A DNA stretch of 64,000 bases from an uncultured Spirochaetaceae bacterium (GCA_944392985.1 CALXYL010000008.1:1-64000), one strand, 5' to 3'. Shown: positions 25,461 to 34,447, numbered from the stretch's first letter. The notes: generated from the letters alone by a model not told the origin. Numbers and translations: made by a program.

Positions 25461-26369
25461 ATGGCAGACATTCTTTTGCGATCATGCTTCTTTCTCCTGA
25501 TGGTCCTTCTTGGCTATGTGATGAAGAGGATCGGGATACTGTCCAAGGAGGATGGGGTTTCTGTAGCTCGCGTCGTTCTGAACATAACGCTGCCTTGCGC
25601 GATACTCGTCAGCTTCCGCTCTTTCGTCTTTGAGTGGAGCTATATGTCCATTCCCATTATCTCATTTGCAGCCAACTGGCTCATGCTGGGGGCGGGATAC
25701 CTTATCTCCCGCCGTTCCGGGAGGGAAGGCCGTATCTTCTATATGCTGGAGATGCCTGCGTATAATATCGGGAACTTCACTCTTCCTTTCGTCTCCGGGC
25801 TTCTCGGCGCAACAGGCGTTGTCGCGACCTGCCTGTTCGATATGGGCAATTCCCCAATGTGCCTAGGGCTGAATTTCATCGTCACTGCCATTGTCATCGG
25901 ATCCGATCCGGGACGCAGTATCGTGCGCTCAGTGCTTTCAGTGTTCACAAAGCCATCATTCGCTGTATACACCATCATGCTCATCCTGAGTGCGGCAAGC
26001 ATACAGCTTCCCTCTGTCATCTTCGATTTCGCGGGCATGGTCAGTCCTGCAAACGGACCGATGGCCATGATCATGATCGGCCTGATGCTTGAGTTCAGCT
26101 CTGACAGGACAAAGCTCAGGGAGGTGGTCACAGTGAATGCAGCTCGCCTCGCACTTGCCGCCCTGATCGCATTCCTGTTCTTCTCATTCGCCCCGTTCCC
26201 ATACGAGGTGAGGAAGGCTGTCGCCATCACTGCTTTCGCTCCGATCAGCTCTGCAAGCCCAGCTTTCGTCGCGGATCTCAAGGGAGATGTCGAGCTTGTA
26301 GGTTTTGCAAGTACCGTTTCCATAGTCATTGCGCTGATCCTGATGCCGATACTCTTCGCTGTAATATGA
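25461..26369 (+). CDS. AEC-family transporter (auxin efflux carrier type)
   Basis: The 302-residue protein has ten predicted helices in two repeats. It shows typical AEC elements: the N-terminal GYVMKRIGILSKEDG, MPAYNIGNFTLPFVSGLLG and CLFDMGNSPMCLG. Bacterial members move organic acids or amino acids, but the cargo here is not evident. GGAGGG lies just before the ATG. Confidence 0.88.
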   Translation: MADILLRSCFFLLMVLLGYVMKRIGILSKEDGVSVARVVLNITLPCAILVSFRSFVFEWSYMSIPIISFAANWLMLGAGYLISRRSGREGRIFYMLEMPAYNIGNFTLPFVSGLLGATGVVATCLFDMGNSPMCLGLNFIVTAIVIGSDPGRSIVRSVLSVFTKPSFAVYTIMLILSAASIQLPSVIFDFAGMVSPANGPMAMIMIGLMLEFSSDRTKLREVVTVNAARLALAALIAFLFFSFAPFPYEVRKAVAITAFAPISSASPAFVADLKGDVELVGFASTVSIVIALILMPILFAVI

Positions 26370-26377
26370 ATCTGATG

Positions 26378-26407
26378 TTGACCCCCACCGCTTTGATAGG
26401 GTATAGT
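26378..26407 (+). promoter_or_regulatory. Promoter of the zinc-ribbon / yicC / cmk operon
   Basis: TTGACC (26378-26383), an 18-base spacer and TATAGT (26402-26407) precede an AAGGAG ribosome site and ATG 26442. Confidence 0.6.
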
Positions 26408-26441
26408 CTACCAGAATCGAGTTCTGAATAAGGAGAAGAAG

Positions 26442-26606
26442 ATGTCCAAAGCACATAGAGGAACCGGTATCCGCGATCAGTTCAACAACGGAAGGGCTAC
26501 CTGCCCGGTCTGCAAGAGGACCGCAGTGAAGTGTCTTTACGAGAGGGAGATCGAGGGAAACAAGGTCAAAGTCTGCAAGGAATGCAACGCAAAGCTGTCT
26601 AAGTAA
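26442..26606 (+). CDS. Small zinc-ribbon protein (54 residues)
   Basis: This short gene encodes 54 residues with two CxxC knuckles, CPVCKRTAVKCL and VCKECNAKL, so it should bind one zinc ion. The N-terminus is basic (MSKAHRGTGIRDQFNNGR), as in ribosome- or RNA-associated proteins. A near-consensus promoter and ribosome site favour a real gene. Its neighbours are yicC and cmk. I believe similar proteins exist in spirochaetes but know no function. Confidence 0.8.
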   Translation: MSKAHRGTGIRDQFNNGRATCPVCKRTAVKCLYEREIEGNKVKVCKECNAKLSK

Positions 26607-26607
26607 G

Positions 26608-27027
26608 ATGCTGACATTCCGTAGAAGAATGAAAGGGAAAGTGAGGGAACAGAATGCTGTACCCTCATTTTTCACATCAATCGGAGAGGAATTCATCGTC
26701 AGTGATCCGAAGGAGGCGAGGAAGGCGATAGAGGCAAATAGGCCATGCATCGTTCTCTTCATTCCTTCTTCCTTCTCCGATGCCGCTTCCTGGGCTTCTG
26801 CGCTTTCCTCGGCGTCATATCTTATTGTCGCCGCGCCTGAGAGCAGGGAGCGGAGGGAGTTCATGAAGCGCCTGGATAATATCATATTCTCTCCCGCCCC
26901 CAGGCATCTTGCGGCGGCCTCCGCTGCAGGGACGATGGATGAGGCAATGGAGATGGCCAATGGCGTGAAGGGGACCTTTCCTACCATCATCACGATCAGG
27001 GCAGGTGAGAAGGAGGCAGTGACTTGA
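26608..27027 (+). CDS. Conserved hypothetical protein
   Basis: The 139-residue protein begins one base after the zinc-ribbon gene and overlaps yicC by 4 bases. It has a strand-helix alternation (CIVLFIPSSFSDA, YLIVAAPESRERREFM) that suggests a small alpha/beta fold. It has no signal peptide or membrane segment. I cannot assign a family. Confidence 0.65.
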   Translation: MLTFRRRMKGKVREQNAVPSFFTSIGEEFIVSDPKEARKAIEANRPCIVLFIPSSFSDAASWASALSSASYLIVAAPESRERREFMKRLDNIIFSPAPRHLAAASAAGTMDEAMEMANGVKGTFPTIITIRAGEKEAVT

Positions 27028-27887
27028 AGAGCATGACCGGCTACGGCCATTCATTTTTCCGTTCTGATGATTATCTCATTGAGTGTGTCATCAAAAGCTA
27101 CAACAACCGCTATCTTGATATAATCCACAGCCTTTCTCCCCAGCTGTCATCATTCGAGGGATACATCGATGGCTGCATCAAAAAGGAGGCGGAGCGCGGG
27201 CGCATCGAGATCAGCATGAAGCTCAGAGTGCTGAGGAGCCAGACGGAGCTTGCTGTCGATGAAGGCCTTCTCACAGCGTACAGGGATGCGTACAGGCGCA
27301 TCGCCGGGATCTGCGATGCTCCAGAGCCCCTCGTCTCCGATTACGCCTCAGTCGAAGGGATCATAACAGAGGTCAGGTCTGATGATGGCGGCATCTACAG
27401 GGAAGGGGTGGAGAAGGCTCTCTCAGAGGCCCTTGAAGCATTCGCAGCGGAGAAAGCAAGGGAAGGAGAGGGTACAAGGAAGGATCTTGAGCGGCTTGGT
27501 GACCGCTTTGCTGCATCCCTTGAGGCGATCAATGAGCGTTCTGGAGAGCTTGAGGCACACTACAGGACACTGCTTGAGGCAAAATACGAGGAGCTTACTG
27601 GTGAGAAGGCGGGCAGCTCTTCGTTCATCAGCGAGCTTGGCGCGATCCTTGTCAGATACTCCATAAACGAGGAGGTTTCAAGGCTCAGGGTGCATATCGA
27701 GCAGTACAGGAAGCTGCTTGACAGCACGGAACCGGTAGGGAAGAAGCTCGATTTCCTCTGCCAGGAGATGCAGAGGGAGTGCAATACGATCGCCTCGAAG
27801 AGCCAGCTTGTCGAGATCAACCTGCTTGTTGTCAGCATGAAGGATGATGTTGAGAATATAAGAGAGCAGATAAGGAATATAGAATGA
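27024..27887 (+). CDS. yicC: YicC-family endoribonuclease
   Basis: The 287-residue protein starts KSMTGYGHSFFRSDDYLIE and ends with the DUF1732 motif LDFLCQEMQRECNTIASKS and then EINLLVVSMKDDVENIREQ, both diagnostic of YicC. YicC cleaves RNA and affects small-RNA turnover. The start codon is TTG 27024, overlapping the previous gene. It overlaps cmk by 4 bases. Confidence 0.93.
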   Translation: MKSMTGYGHSFFRSDDYLIECVIKSYNNRYLDIIHSLSPQLSSFEGYIDGCIKKEAERGRIEISMKLRVLRSQTELAVDEGLLTAYRDAYRRIAGICDAPEPLVSDYASVEGIITEVRSDDGGIYREGVEKALSEALEAFAAEKAREGEGTRKDLERLGDRFAASLEAINERSGELEAHYRTLLEAKYEELTGEKAGSSSFISELGAILVRYSINEEVSRLRVHIEQYRKLLDSTEPVGKKLDFLCQEMQRECNTIASKSQLVEINLLVVSMKDDVENIREQIRNIE

Positions 27888-28420
27888 GGATTGCGATTTC
27901 TTCCAGAAGCGGCTGCGGCAATACGACAGTCACGAGGATGCTTTCGGAGCGTCTGGGGTATCCGATGATCAATTTCACCTTCCGGCAGATGGCAGAGGAG
28001 CGCGGAATGGAGTTCTGGGACTTCTGCCGTCTTGCAGAGAGCGATGATGACATCGACAGGGAGCTGGACAGAAGGCAGGTGGAGATGGCTTTGTCCGTGC
28101 CTGACTGCGTCCTTGGTTCCCGTCTTGCGATCTGGATGCTCCGTGAGGCAGATCTGAAGGTCTATCTCACTGCCTCCGCAGAGACCAGGGCAAGGCGTAT
28201 ACTCAAGCGTGAAGGCGGGAGCTTTGAGGAGCGCTACAGGCAGACCGTGGAGCGCGACAGCCATGACAGCGCCCGCTATATGAGGATCTACGGCATCGAC
28301 AATACAAGTGCCGAGGAGACGGCGGATCTTGTCATCGCCACGGATGAGAGGAGCCCTGAGGAGATCGTTTCCATCATTGAGGAGGCTGTCAGGGCAAGGA
28401 TCGGCGGGGTATTGGCATAA
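27884..28420 (+). CDS. cmk: Cytidylate kinase
   Basis: The 178-residue P-loop kinase has RIAISSRSGCGNTTVTRML, a P-loop in which GCGNTT replaces the usual GSGKST. Also visible are VLGSRLAIWML and the lid arginines in SAETRARRILKREGG. It resembles the short AAA-type Cmk of archaea and some spirochaetes. It should phosphorylate CMP or dCMP. The asparagine in place of the P-loop lysine is notable. It sits between yicC and rpoZ. Confidence 0.8.
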   Translation: MRIAISSRSGCGNTTVTRMLSERLGYPMINFTFRQMAEERGMEFWDFCRLAESDDDIDRELDRRQVEMALSVPDCVLGSRLAIWMLREADLKVYLTASAETRARRILKREGGSFEERYRQTVERDSHDSARYMRIYGIDNTSAEETADLVIATDERSPEEIVSIIEEAVRARIGGVLA

Positions 28421-28441
28421 AACGCCGTGCTGCGCTAGAAT
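28412..28441 (+). promoter_or_regulatory. rpoZ-miaA promoter
   Basis: TTGGCA (28412-28417, inside the end of cmk), 18 bases, TAGAAT (28436-28441), followed by a leader with AAGGAG before GTG 28469. Confidence 0.55.
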
Positions 28442-28468
28442 GACACAGTCTTTAATAAGGAGATTCAT

Positions 28469-28672
28469 GTGATTCCTCTTAATGAGCTTATCGATAAAGA
28501 AGGCAATGTCTACGAGATGACATGCGTCGCTATCAAGGAGGCGGCGATCTATTCCGCTACCGACAAGAAGAAGGAGATCGAGGATGAAGGAGAGAAGGTT
28601 GTCTCCGTCGTCCTTACCCGCGCCCTTAACGATGAGATCGAATACACAGAAGAGGGCAGCAAGGAAGAATAA
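28469..28672 (+). CDS. rpoZ: RNA polymerase omega subunit
   Basis: The 67-residue protein matches the short omega subunit of spirochaetes: IPLNELID, NVYEMTCVAIKEAA and VVSVVLTRALNDEIEY. Omega stabilises beta-prime in RNA polymerase. The start must be GTG 28469, because the overlapping ATG at 28467 is followed directly by a stop. AAGGAG lies upstream. The frame overlaps the start of miaA. Confidence 0.82.
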   Translation: MIPLNELIDKEGNVYEMTCVAIKEAAIYSATDKKKEIEDEGEKVVSVVLTRALNDEIEYTEEGSKEE

Positions 28673-29600
28673 GGCTGTCGTCCTCTTCGGCCCTACCGCT
28701 GTCGGCAAGACGGCAATGACCGAGGAGCTCTTCTCTGGATCGGCTGAGATCATCAGCGCGGATTCTGTCCAGGTCTATCGTCTGCTTGATATCGGGTCGG
28801 CTAAGCCTGATGAGCGGATGAGGCGGCTCATTCCACATCATCTTATTGATGTACGTGATCCCTGGGAGCAGTATACTGCCGGGGATTTCGTGCGTGATGC
28901 AGAAGCCCTTATACCGGAGATAGCCAGCCGAGGCCATATCCCTCTGATCACAGGGGGAACAGCATATTACTTCAGACAGCTTCTTATGGGTCCTTCTTCT
29001 GCTCCTCCTTCCGATCCTGTCATCCGTCAATCGGTTCAGGAGGAGATTGCCGCCAGGGGGAAGGAGTGGGCGCATCGGACATTGGAGGAAATCGACCCGG
29101 TCTCCGCCAGCCGGATCAGCGTCAATGATGTGTATCGCGTTTCCCGCGCGATCGAGGTCTATCGCTTGTCAGGACGTCCCCCTTCATCCTTTCCGCTTTC
29201 CAATGAGCTACGTGATGATATCTCCTTCGTTGTGATAGGGCTTTCCAGACCCAAGGCGGAGCTTGACGAGAGGATCTCAGCGAGGGTTGAGGAGATGTTC
29301 AGGCTCGGGCTTTATGATGAGATCCGGCATCTGATGTCGATCGGAGCGGATGAAACATGGCCGGCTATGCAGGCGATCGGGTACAGGGAGTTTTTGGATG
29401 CGGCAGCCTCTGGGGAGGCATCCCTTTCGTGGATAAAGGATGACATCATCCGCGCGACGCGCCAGTACGCAAAGCGCCAGATGACGTTCTTCCGGTCATT
29501 CAGCAGCTGCCGCTTCTTCCATCCGTCGGATACGGATGGAATCCTCTCATATCTCACGGAGCAGGGGATATGTCTCGACCATCTCCGCGCCGATGAATGA
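28635..29600 (+). CDS. miaA: tRNA dimethylallyltransferase
   Basis: MiaA adds an isopentenyl group to A37 of tRNAs reading UNN codons. The 321-residue protein has the P-loop GPTAVGKTAM near residue 22, SADSVQVYR, ITGGTAYYF and the C-terminal RATRQYAKRQMTFFR. ATG 28635 is chosen as nearest to the P-loop; ATG 28584 is possible. Both overlap rpoZ. The last 54 bases overlap the convergent membrane-protein gene. Confidence 0.95.
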   Translation, partial: RSNTQKRAARKNKAVVLFGPTAVGKTAMTEELFSGSAEIISADSVQVYRLLDIGSAKPDERMRRLIPHHLIDVRDPWEQYTAGDFVRDAEALIPEIASRGHIPLITGGTAYYFRQLLMGPSSAPPSDPVIRQSVQEEIAARGKEWAHRTLEEIDPVSASRISVNDVYRVSRAIEVYRLSGRPPSSFPLSNELRDDISFVVIGLSRPKAELDERISARVEEMFRLGLYDEIRHLMSIGADETWPAMQAIGYREFLDAAASGEASLSWIKDDIIRATRQYAKRQMTFFRSFSSCRFFHPSDTDGILSYLTEQGICLDHLRADE

Positions 29601-31007
29601 GTAGCCAGTGATCTCCGTATCGGTGATGTTCCACCAGCCCCTGTCATTCCACGTGAACGTGAAGCTCTGCGTGACGCTGTATTCGTAGACAGGAAGATGC
29701 CCCTCGTCAGGAACGACCTGCTCTGAATCGTTATACGGGAATGGTGTGTACCATGTGCCATGGACAATGTAGGAGTCCTTGCCTGTGCTCTCTATTGAGT
29801 CGATGATGGCGCCATAGATATAGGAGGATTCAGGTACGGCTGCCTTCCCGCTCTCCACCCATTCATCTGCACCGATAAGAGGATCGTAGCTTTCATATGC
29901 CATGCGCGTGCGGGAGGAGACGAAGAGGTTGATGATCTCCATCTCCTGCGGTGCATCGCATCCCTTCAGCGCTGTGGACAGCTCATCTGGATTGCAGTCA
30001 TTCTGCGCATCATAGAAGGCCTCGATGATGCCGATCTGGTCCAGATCCTTCGTTGTCGGAGGTTCCAGAAGGCCAGAGATGTAGCTCCAGAGGAAGATGC
30101 CGAGGCATAGCGCTATGACAGTGCATACGATGATGATCGTGCCCTTCACGCGCCAGAACGCGTTCCGCTTCGATATCCTCTCCCTTCTTGTGAAGAAGTC
30201 CATGTATCCCGGTGCTTCCTCAGCTGCCCTGATCCTTCTTTCCTTCTCCTCTTCGGAGATGTTCCCAAGCGGCCATTCCAGATCCTTCGAGCGCGTGATG
30301 AACCATGAGAGGCATTCGCCGCCATCCCTGTTGCCCATGATCTCCCTCATCTCCCTGTTCTTCGCATGGAAGATGAAATTGAGGAATCCCTCCGTTTTCT
30401 CCGGCAGCTTCTCATACAGGGATATAGGTACCTCCCTGTATCCAGAGCCGCGCACCGCATCTGAGGCAAACGGGAACCGACCGGAGGCAGCGTAGTAAAG
30501 CAGCTCAGCCATCTCTGTTATCAACAGGAACGGCTTTTCAGCAGTTCCCTGTATCAGCCGGTTGAGCTCCGCATCCTTCCTGTCCTCAGTGCGCATGATC
30601 TGGAAAAGATCGCCTAGGTCTGGAGGAAGGACGAGTATTCCATCGTCCCCGTATATCCATAGGCGGGAAAGGGGGAGTATGCCTGTGGTCAGGTCGAGGT
30701 ATTCCCTGTTCATGCTGACAAGCGCTTTCGCGGCATTCCTTACGATCTTCAGCGCATTCTGCCGCGCAGTCGTCGCAAGCTCATAGATCGGCCTTATCCG
30801 GCATGGTGAGAAGTAGACGTAGCGCTCCCCATCAATGGCGCATAGTCCATCCCAGAACCATGGTCTCGGGCCATCGTCGTCGAGGATGACGCCCTTCTGC
30901 TTCTCTCCCTGCATCAGATGCTTGGGGATTCCGAATTCATCGTTTCCGATCCATATTGCGGTCTTCGGCTCACCGTCCCGCATGATGTCTACGATTTCCT
31001 TTTCCAT
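29547..31007 (-). CDS. Membrane protein with kinase-like (pseudokinase) cytosolic domain
   Basis: The 486-residue protein is not a known family to me. Residues 30-230 resemble a degenerate protein kinase: RLWIYGDDGILVLPPDLG matches the region after the catalytic loop, and FLLITEMAELLYYAASGRFPF matches the aF helix. HRD and DFG motifs are not visible. A membrane helix lies near 287-310, and an extracytoplasmic domain of about 175 residues ends the protein. The start ATG 31007 overlaps the stop of the MEMO-like gene (TGATG); a longer frame from 31145 is unlikely. Confidence 0.7.
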   Translation of the reverse strand: MEKEIVDIMRDGEPKTAIWIGNDEFGIPKHLMQGEKQKGVILDDDGPRPWFWDGLCAIDGERYVYFSPCRIRPIYELATTARQNALKIVRNAAKALVSMNREYLDLTTGILPLSRLWIYGDDGILVLPPDLGDLFQIMRTEDRKDAELNRLIQGTAEKPFLLITEMAELLYYAASGRFPFASDAVRGSGYREVPISLYEKLPEKTEGFLNFIFHAKNREMREIMGNRDGGECLSWFITRSKDLEWPLGNISEEEKERRIRAAEEAPGYMDFFTRRERISKRNAFWRVKGTIIIVCTVIALCLGIFLWSYISGLLEPPTTKDLDQIGIIEAFYDAQNDCNPDELSTALKGCDAPQEMEIINLFVSSRTRMAYESYDPLIGADEWVESGKAAVPESSYIYGAIIDSIESTGKDSYIVHGTWYTPFPYNDSEQVVPDEGHLPVYEYSVTQSFTFTWNDRGWWNITDTEITGYSFIGAEMVETYPLLREI

Positions 31008-31726
31008 CAGTCCATTGAAAGGGCAGCGTGACCAGCCCCTGTCTCCTTTTCCGAAATTCCCATAAGCGACCATCTGCCGCTTCCCAGCCTTGAAACGCTC
31101 TCTATGACAGGCGCGCCGCATGCTGTGATATGCCCCTTCCTCCATGGATCGATCAGATGGCTGCCGTTTTCAAGCAGCTCTATCATCCTGTCGCGTTCTG
31201 CAGGAAGGCGGTCAGGGTCAATCCTACCAGTCATATTTGAAGATACGATGAAGACTGTATTCCCGTCATCAAGCGGGCGGAGGATTTCTGTGAGCTTCCT
31301 TGAATCCGCTGCGCTTTCCAGATGTGCATAGATGGGGCAGAGAAGGGAAGATGGGTTATGGAACGCAACGAACGGATAGAGAAGCTCCATTGCATACTCC
31401 TCTTCCTCGTAGGGACTGCCATCCCCCGCTGTGACTGAGCCTATCCTGATGCTTCCCAGTGCAGTTTCCTCCATCCTCTCACCGGGGCTCCAGCAGATTG
31501 TGCCTTCATCCTTGGCAAGTGGCTCCCTGTGAAGCTGCATGATCGCGACGATCCTGGTTCCATCGGGGATGGAGGCAAACGCCTTCCTGTAAAGCGCGGC
31601 TATGCTTCTGATCTCCATGTGAGGCAGTATGAATGCCTTGTGCGGCGGCTCATTGCCGATCGGCCTGACGAGGCCAAGAAGCGCATCGTGGTCATCAGGA
31701 TAGAAGATCGCGCTATGATAAATCAT
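31007..31726 (-). CDS. AmmeMemoRadiSam system protein B-like (MEMO family)
   Basis: The 239-residue protein resembles MEMO proteins: an N-terminal AIFYPDDHDALLGLV, KAFILPHMEIRSIAALYRKAF (in MEMO the motif is PHAGY), and HSLE-type core YAMELLYPFVAFHNPSSLLCPIYAH with VFIVSSNMTG. Some metal-site histidines are changed, so activity is unclear. The radical-SAM and AMMECR1 partners are not in the window. It overlaps its neighbours by 4 bases and 1 base. Confidence 0.75.
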   Translation of the reverse strand: MIYHSAIFYPDDHDALLGLVRPIGNEPPHKAFILPHMEIRSIAALYRKAFASIPDGTRIVAIMQLHREPLAKDEGTICWSPGERMEETALGSIRIGSVTAGDGSPYEEEEYAMELLYPFVAFHNPSSLLCPIYAHLESAADSRKLTEILRPLDDGNTVFIVSSNMTGRIDPDRLPAERDRMIELLENGSHLIDPWRKGHITACGAPVIESVSRLGSGRWSLMGISEKETGAGHAALSMD

Positions 31727-33111
31727 CCAAGCAGCTCCTTTATCCGGCGTTCATCAAGCGTGACGCTCAGATTCCTTTCCTGTGTCGGCAGCACAAGCCC
31801 TGTCTTCCCGTCCTTTGCGCGCCTGAGGTATTTGACTTCCGTATAGTAGAGATCGGCCTTCCCGCTCTTCTTCGCCTTTGAGTAGTGTATCGCAAGAGAA
31901 GCAGCATCGAGAAGCACCGGAAGCGGTACCGTCTTTCCCTTCTGGGCCTTCACGATGACATAGCCTCCCGCATAGTCCCTGGTATGAAGCCAGAGATCCG
32001 ATCCCCTTGTATAGTGGCGGAGTATTTCGTCATTCTCCCTGGCGTTCCTTCCCACGATGATGTCGAAGCCACGCACGGAGAGCCAGAGGCCGGGCTTCCT
32101 GTCCTCATCCTTCTTCCTGTCCCTCGGTTTCTCCGTCTCCCTGATGATCTTCTCTGCGGATGCATTCTCCAGGAGATCCCTGTACCGCTCCTCTGTGTCT
32201 GATATCTCCTGCCTGATTCGGCCTATCTCCTCCACGGCAAGCTCATATGTCCTCTTGTCCTTCCTGTAGCGCTGGTAGAGCCTCTCAAGGTTCTCATTCG
32301 GGGAAAGTGCCGGATCGAGGGAGATCGTGATGCTTTTATTCCCTTCCCAGTCGTCGACTGTGATCGATGGCATGCCTTTCCTCGCTTTCCAGATCTCTCC
32401 GGAGAGGAGATCGGCCATCCTCCTGATCTCATCGGCGCCTTCGGTCTCCTCCTTCCTCTTCTCCTGCCTCAGAAGCCGCTCCTTCAGTGCGGAGATCTCC
32501 TTGTCCCTTTTCTCCTCAAGCCGGCTTCTTGCTTCGTCCATGCGCTCGCCTGCTGCTGAGGCGGAAGATGTGCGGTCGATATGCTCATTGAAGAGTGGAG
32601 TGGAGTAGTCACGGACGGTGAAATGCCTCGGCCCTTCATCGCTCCGATTCTCGATGATGAGCCTTTCACCCTTCTCCTCATGGCGCTGTGGGCGCCTGTA
32701 CAGGAGCTCCATTATCATGCCATCGCTGTCTGTGATGATGATGTTCGCGCCAGGTCCGGAATACAGCCTGATGTGCATCCAGATCGTATCCTCCCCAGAG
32801 ACAAGCTCCAGCTTCACTGCCCTGTCGAATGGGTACTGCCTGACGCTCTTCACCTTCCGTCCGACGACATGGGCATTCATGTACTGGGTGAAGCGCTGCA
32901 TGTTCCTGTCCTTCTTCCTGATATGGTCAGTGCGGCAGATGCGCGCGTATGGCGATGATACCTCGATATAGAGAAGCCACGCCTTCTCCGTCCGCGAGAA
33001 CATCGAGAACGTGAAGGAGGCAACACCATGCTCGGTTATCTTCTGGATATAGCTTCCCTCAAGAGGAAGCTCTGAGAGTATAAGCTCAAGCTCCTTCCAG
33101 TTAAGACTCAT
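31723..33111 (-). CDS. NFACT RNA-binding protein, RqcH-like
   Basis: The 462-residue protein has an NFACT-N region beginning MSLNWKELELILSELPLEGSY, a charged coiled coil around residues 190-290 and a C-terminal NFACT-R domain with GSDLWLHTRDYAGGYVIVKA. RqcH recruits alanyl-tRNA to stalled 50S subunits to tag nascent chains. At 462 residues it is shorter than typical RqcH (about 570), so some helical parts may be missing. It overlaps folC by 11 bases. Confidence 0.85.
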   Translation of the reverse strand: MSLNWKELELILSELPLEGSYIQKITEHGVASFTFSMFSRTEKAWLLYIEVSSPYARICRTDHIRKKDRNMQRFTQYMNAHVVGRKVKSVRQYPFDRAVKLELVSGEDTIWMHIRLYSGPGANIIITDSDGMIMELLYRRPQRHEEKGERLIIENRSDEGPRHFTVRDYSTPLFNEHIDRTSSASAAGERMDEARSRLEEKRDKEISALKERLLRQEKRKEETEGADEIRRMADLLSGEIWKARKGMPSITVDDWEGNKSITISLDPALSPNENLERLYQRYRKDKRTYELAVEEIGRIRQEISDTEERYRDLLENASAEKIIRETEKPRDRKKDEDRKPGLWLSVRGFDIIVGRNARENDEILRHYTRGSDLWLHTRDYAGGYVIVKAQKGKTVPLPVLLDAASLAIHYSKAKKSGKADLYYTEVKYLRRAKDGKTGLVLPTQERNLSVTLDERRIKELLG

Positions 33112-34408
33112 TCTTCAGCCTTCCCATTGCTCCCGCAAGATAGAAGGAGCCAGTGATGAGTATATCAGAGGAGAAGGCAAGAGCGCTATCAAGAGCGGCG
33201 TCAGGATCCTCGATTAGAGTGATGTCCTTCTCTGGAAACAGCTCTGAGGCAAGCTGGAACAGCTTTTCAGGGTCGCTTTTCCTGTAATGTCCCGGCCTTG
33301 TGATGATGATATGCCCGAATGCAGGAAGAAGAGCACCCACGATGCCACCCATATCCTTGCCGGAGACGATCCCAAGTATCAGTACGGGGGAGGGAGAGCT
33401 CTTTATTGCGATGAATGCATCGCGGCTTGAAGCGGCGGAAGCAGGTGTATGCGCTGTGTCTATGACAAGAAGGTGATCATTTACGATGCGCCGTTCGAAG
33501 CGCCCTGGAAGCTGTACTCTCTCCATCAGCGAGAGGCCTTCCTCCGTCAGGAAGGACAGCCGTGATGCTCCAAGCACAGCCAGCGCCGCGTTGCCCGCCA
33601 TTGCCTTTGTGCACATGCTGAGCACAAGGTCATAGTGCCTTCCATCGATCGTGAACCTGGTATGCTCGCCGGATCTGGCAGTCGATGCAGTTAGATCCGG
33701 GGCCTCTGAAGAGAGGAATGCAATAGGGGCATTGATTCTCTCTGCTTCCTTCCTGAACACATCGGATGCTGCGCTATCCTTCTGGTATGAGACGAATGCC
33801 GGTATCCCTTCCCTCATGATTCCTGCCTTCTCCCTGGCTATCTCGGGAATCGTGGAGCCCAGCACATCGGTATGCTCGAGCTCAATCGTCGTGAGGAATA
33901 CCGCTTCCGGCTCGATCGTGTTCGTTGCATCGAGCCTGCCTCCCAGCCCTGTCTCGATTACTGCATCGGTGCATCCGGCTGCCCTGAAGAGCATATATCC
34001 ATAGGCTGTGTACATCTCGAATACCGTCGGTTTACCAGGGCCCATGCCCGATGGGATGATGAAGCGGCTTACGGCTTCAAGCAGATCATTGCAGACATCG
34101 ATATACAGGCTGTCAGGGAAGAATCTCCCCGAGAGGGTGAAGCGCTCACGGATCGTGAAGAGGTGAGGGGATGTGTAGAGGCCGCATTTCCTTCCGCTTC
34201 CTTCAAGAAGCGCGGCAAGATACGCTGAGACCGATCCCTTTCCCTTCGATCCCGCGACGTGGAAAGCCCTGAAAGAACGCTCCGGGTGGCCGAGATGGGA
34301 AAGCAGGAGATCCATGCGCCTAAGCCGCATCTCCCTCCTGCTTCCATCCTCCAGCGGTGGGGTGAATATATCGAAAACGGTTTCCAGTTCATCTATTGTG
34401 GCGATCAC
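33101..34408 (-). CDS. folC: Folylpolyglutamate synthase / dihydrofolate synthase
   Basis: The 435-residue Mur-ligase-type enzyme adds glutamates to folates. It has the P-loop GSKGKGSVSAYLAALLE, ETGLGGRLDATNTI, the LEHTDVLG metal site and DTAHTPASA in the C-terminal domain. The start codon is GTG 34408 without a ribosome site; TAGAAT ends 6 bases before it. It leads a four-gene leftward operon with NFACT, MEMO-like and pseudokinase genes. Confidence 0.93.
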   Translation of the reverse strand: MIATIDELETVFDIFTPPLEDGSRREMRLRRMDLLLSHLGHPERSFRAFHVAGSKGKGSVSAYLAALLEGSGRKCGLYTSPHLFTIRERFTLSGRFFPDSLYIDVCNDLLEAVSRFIIPSGMGPGKPTVFEMYTAYGYMLFRAAGCTDAVIETGLGGRLDATNTIEPEAVFLTTIELEHTDVLGSTIPEIAREKAGIMREGIPAFVSYQKDSAASDVFRKEAERINAPIAFLSSEAPDLTASTARSGEHTRFTIDGRHYDLVLSMCTKAMAGNAALAVLGASRLSFLTEEGLSLMERVQLPGRFERRIVNDHLLVIDTAHTPASAASSRDAFIAIKSSPSPVLILGIVSGKDMGGIVGALLPAFGHIIITRPGHYRKSDPEKLFQLASELFPEKDITLIEDPDAALDSALAFSSDILITGSFYLAGAMGRLKNES

Positions 34409-34414
34409 AGTGCG

Positions 34415-34443
34415 ATTCTAGCCTAAAACGATGAAACTGAGAA
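34415..34443 (-). promoter_or_regulatory. folC operon promoter
   Basis: On the minus strand TTCTCA (34443-34438), a 17-base spacer and TAGAAT (34420-34415) are followed by six bases (CGCACT) and GTG 34408, so the message should be leaderless. Confidence 0.55.
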
Positions 34444-34447
34444 TCGA

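Noticed and set aside
27560-28753. A 397-codon open frame on the minus strand
   Set aside because: It is antisense to yicC, cmk and rpoZ, all well supported, and its translation has no recognisable domain.
31008-31145. A longer pseudokinase protein starting at 31145
   Set aside because: It would overlap the MEMO-like gene by 139 bases; the TGATG junction at 31007 is the usual coupling in this genome.
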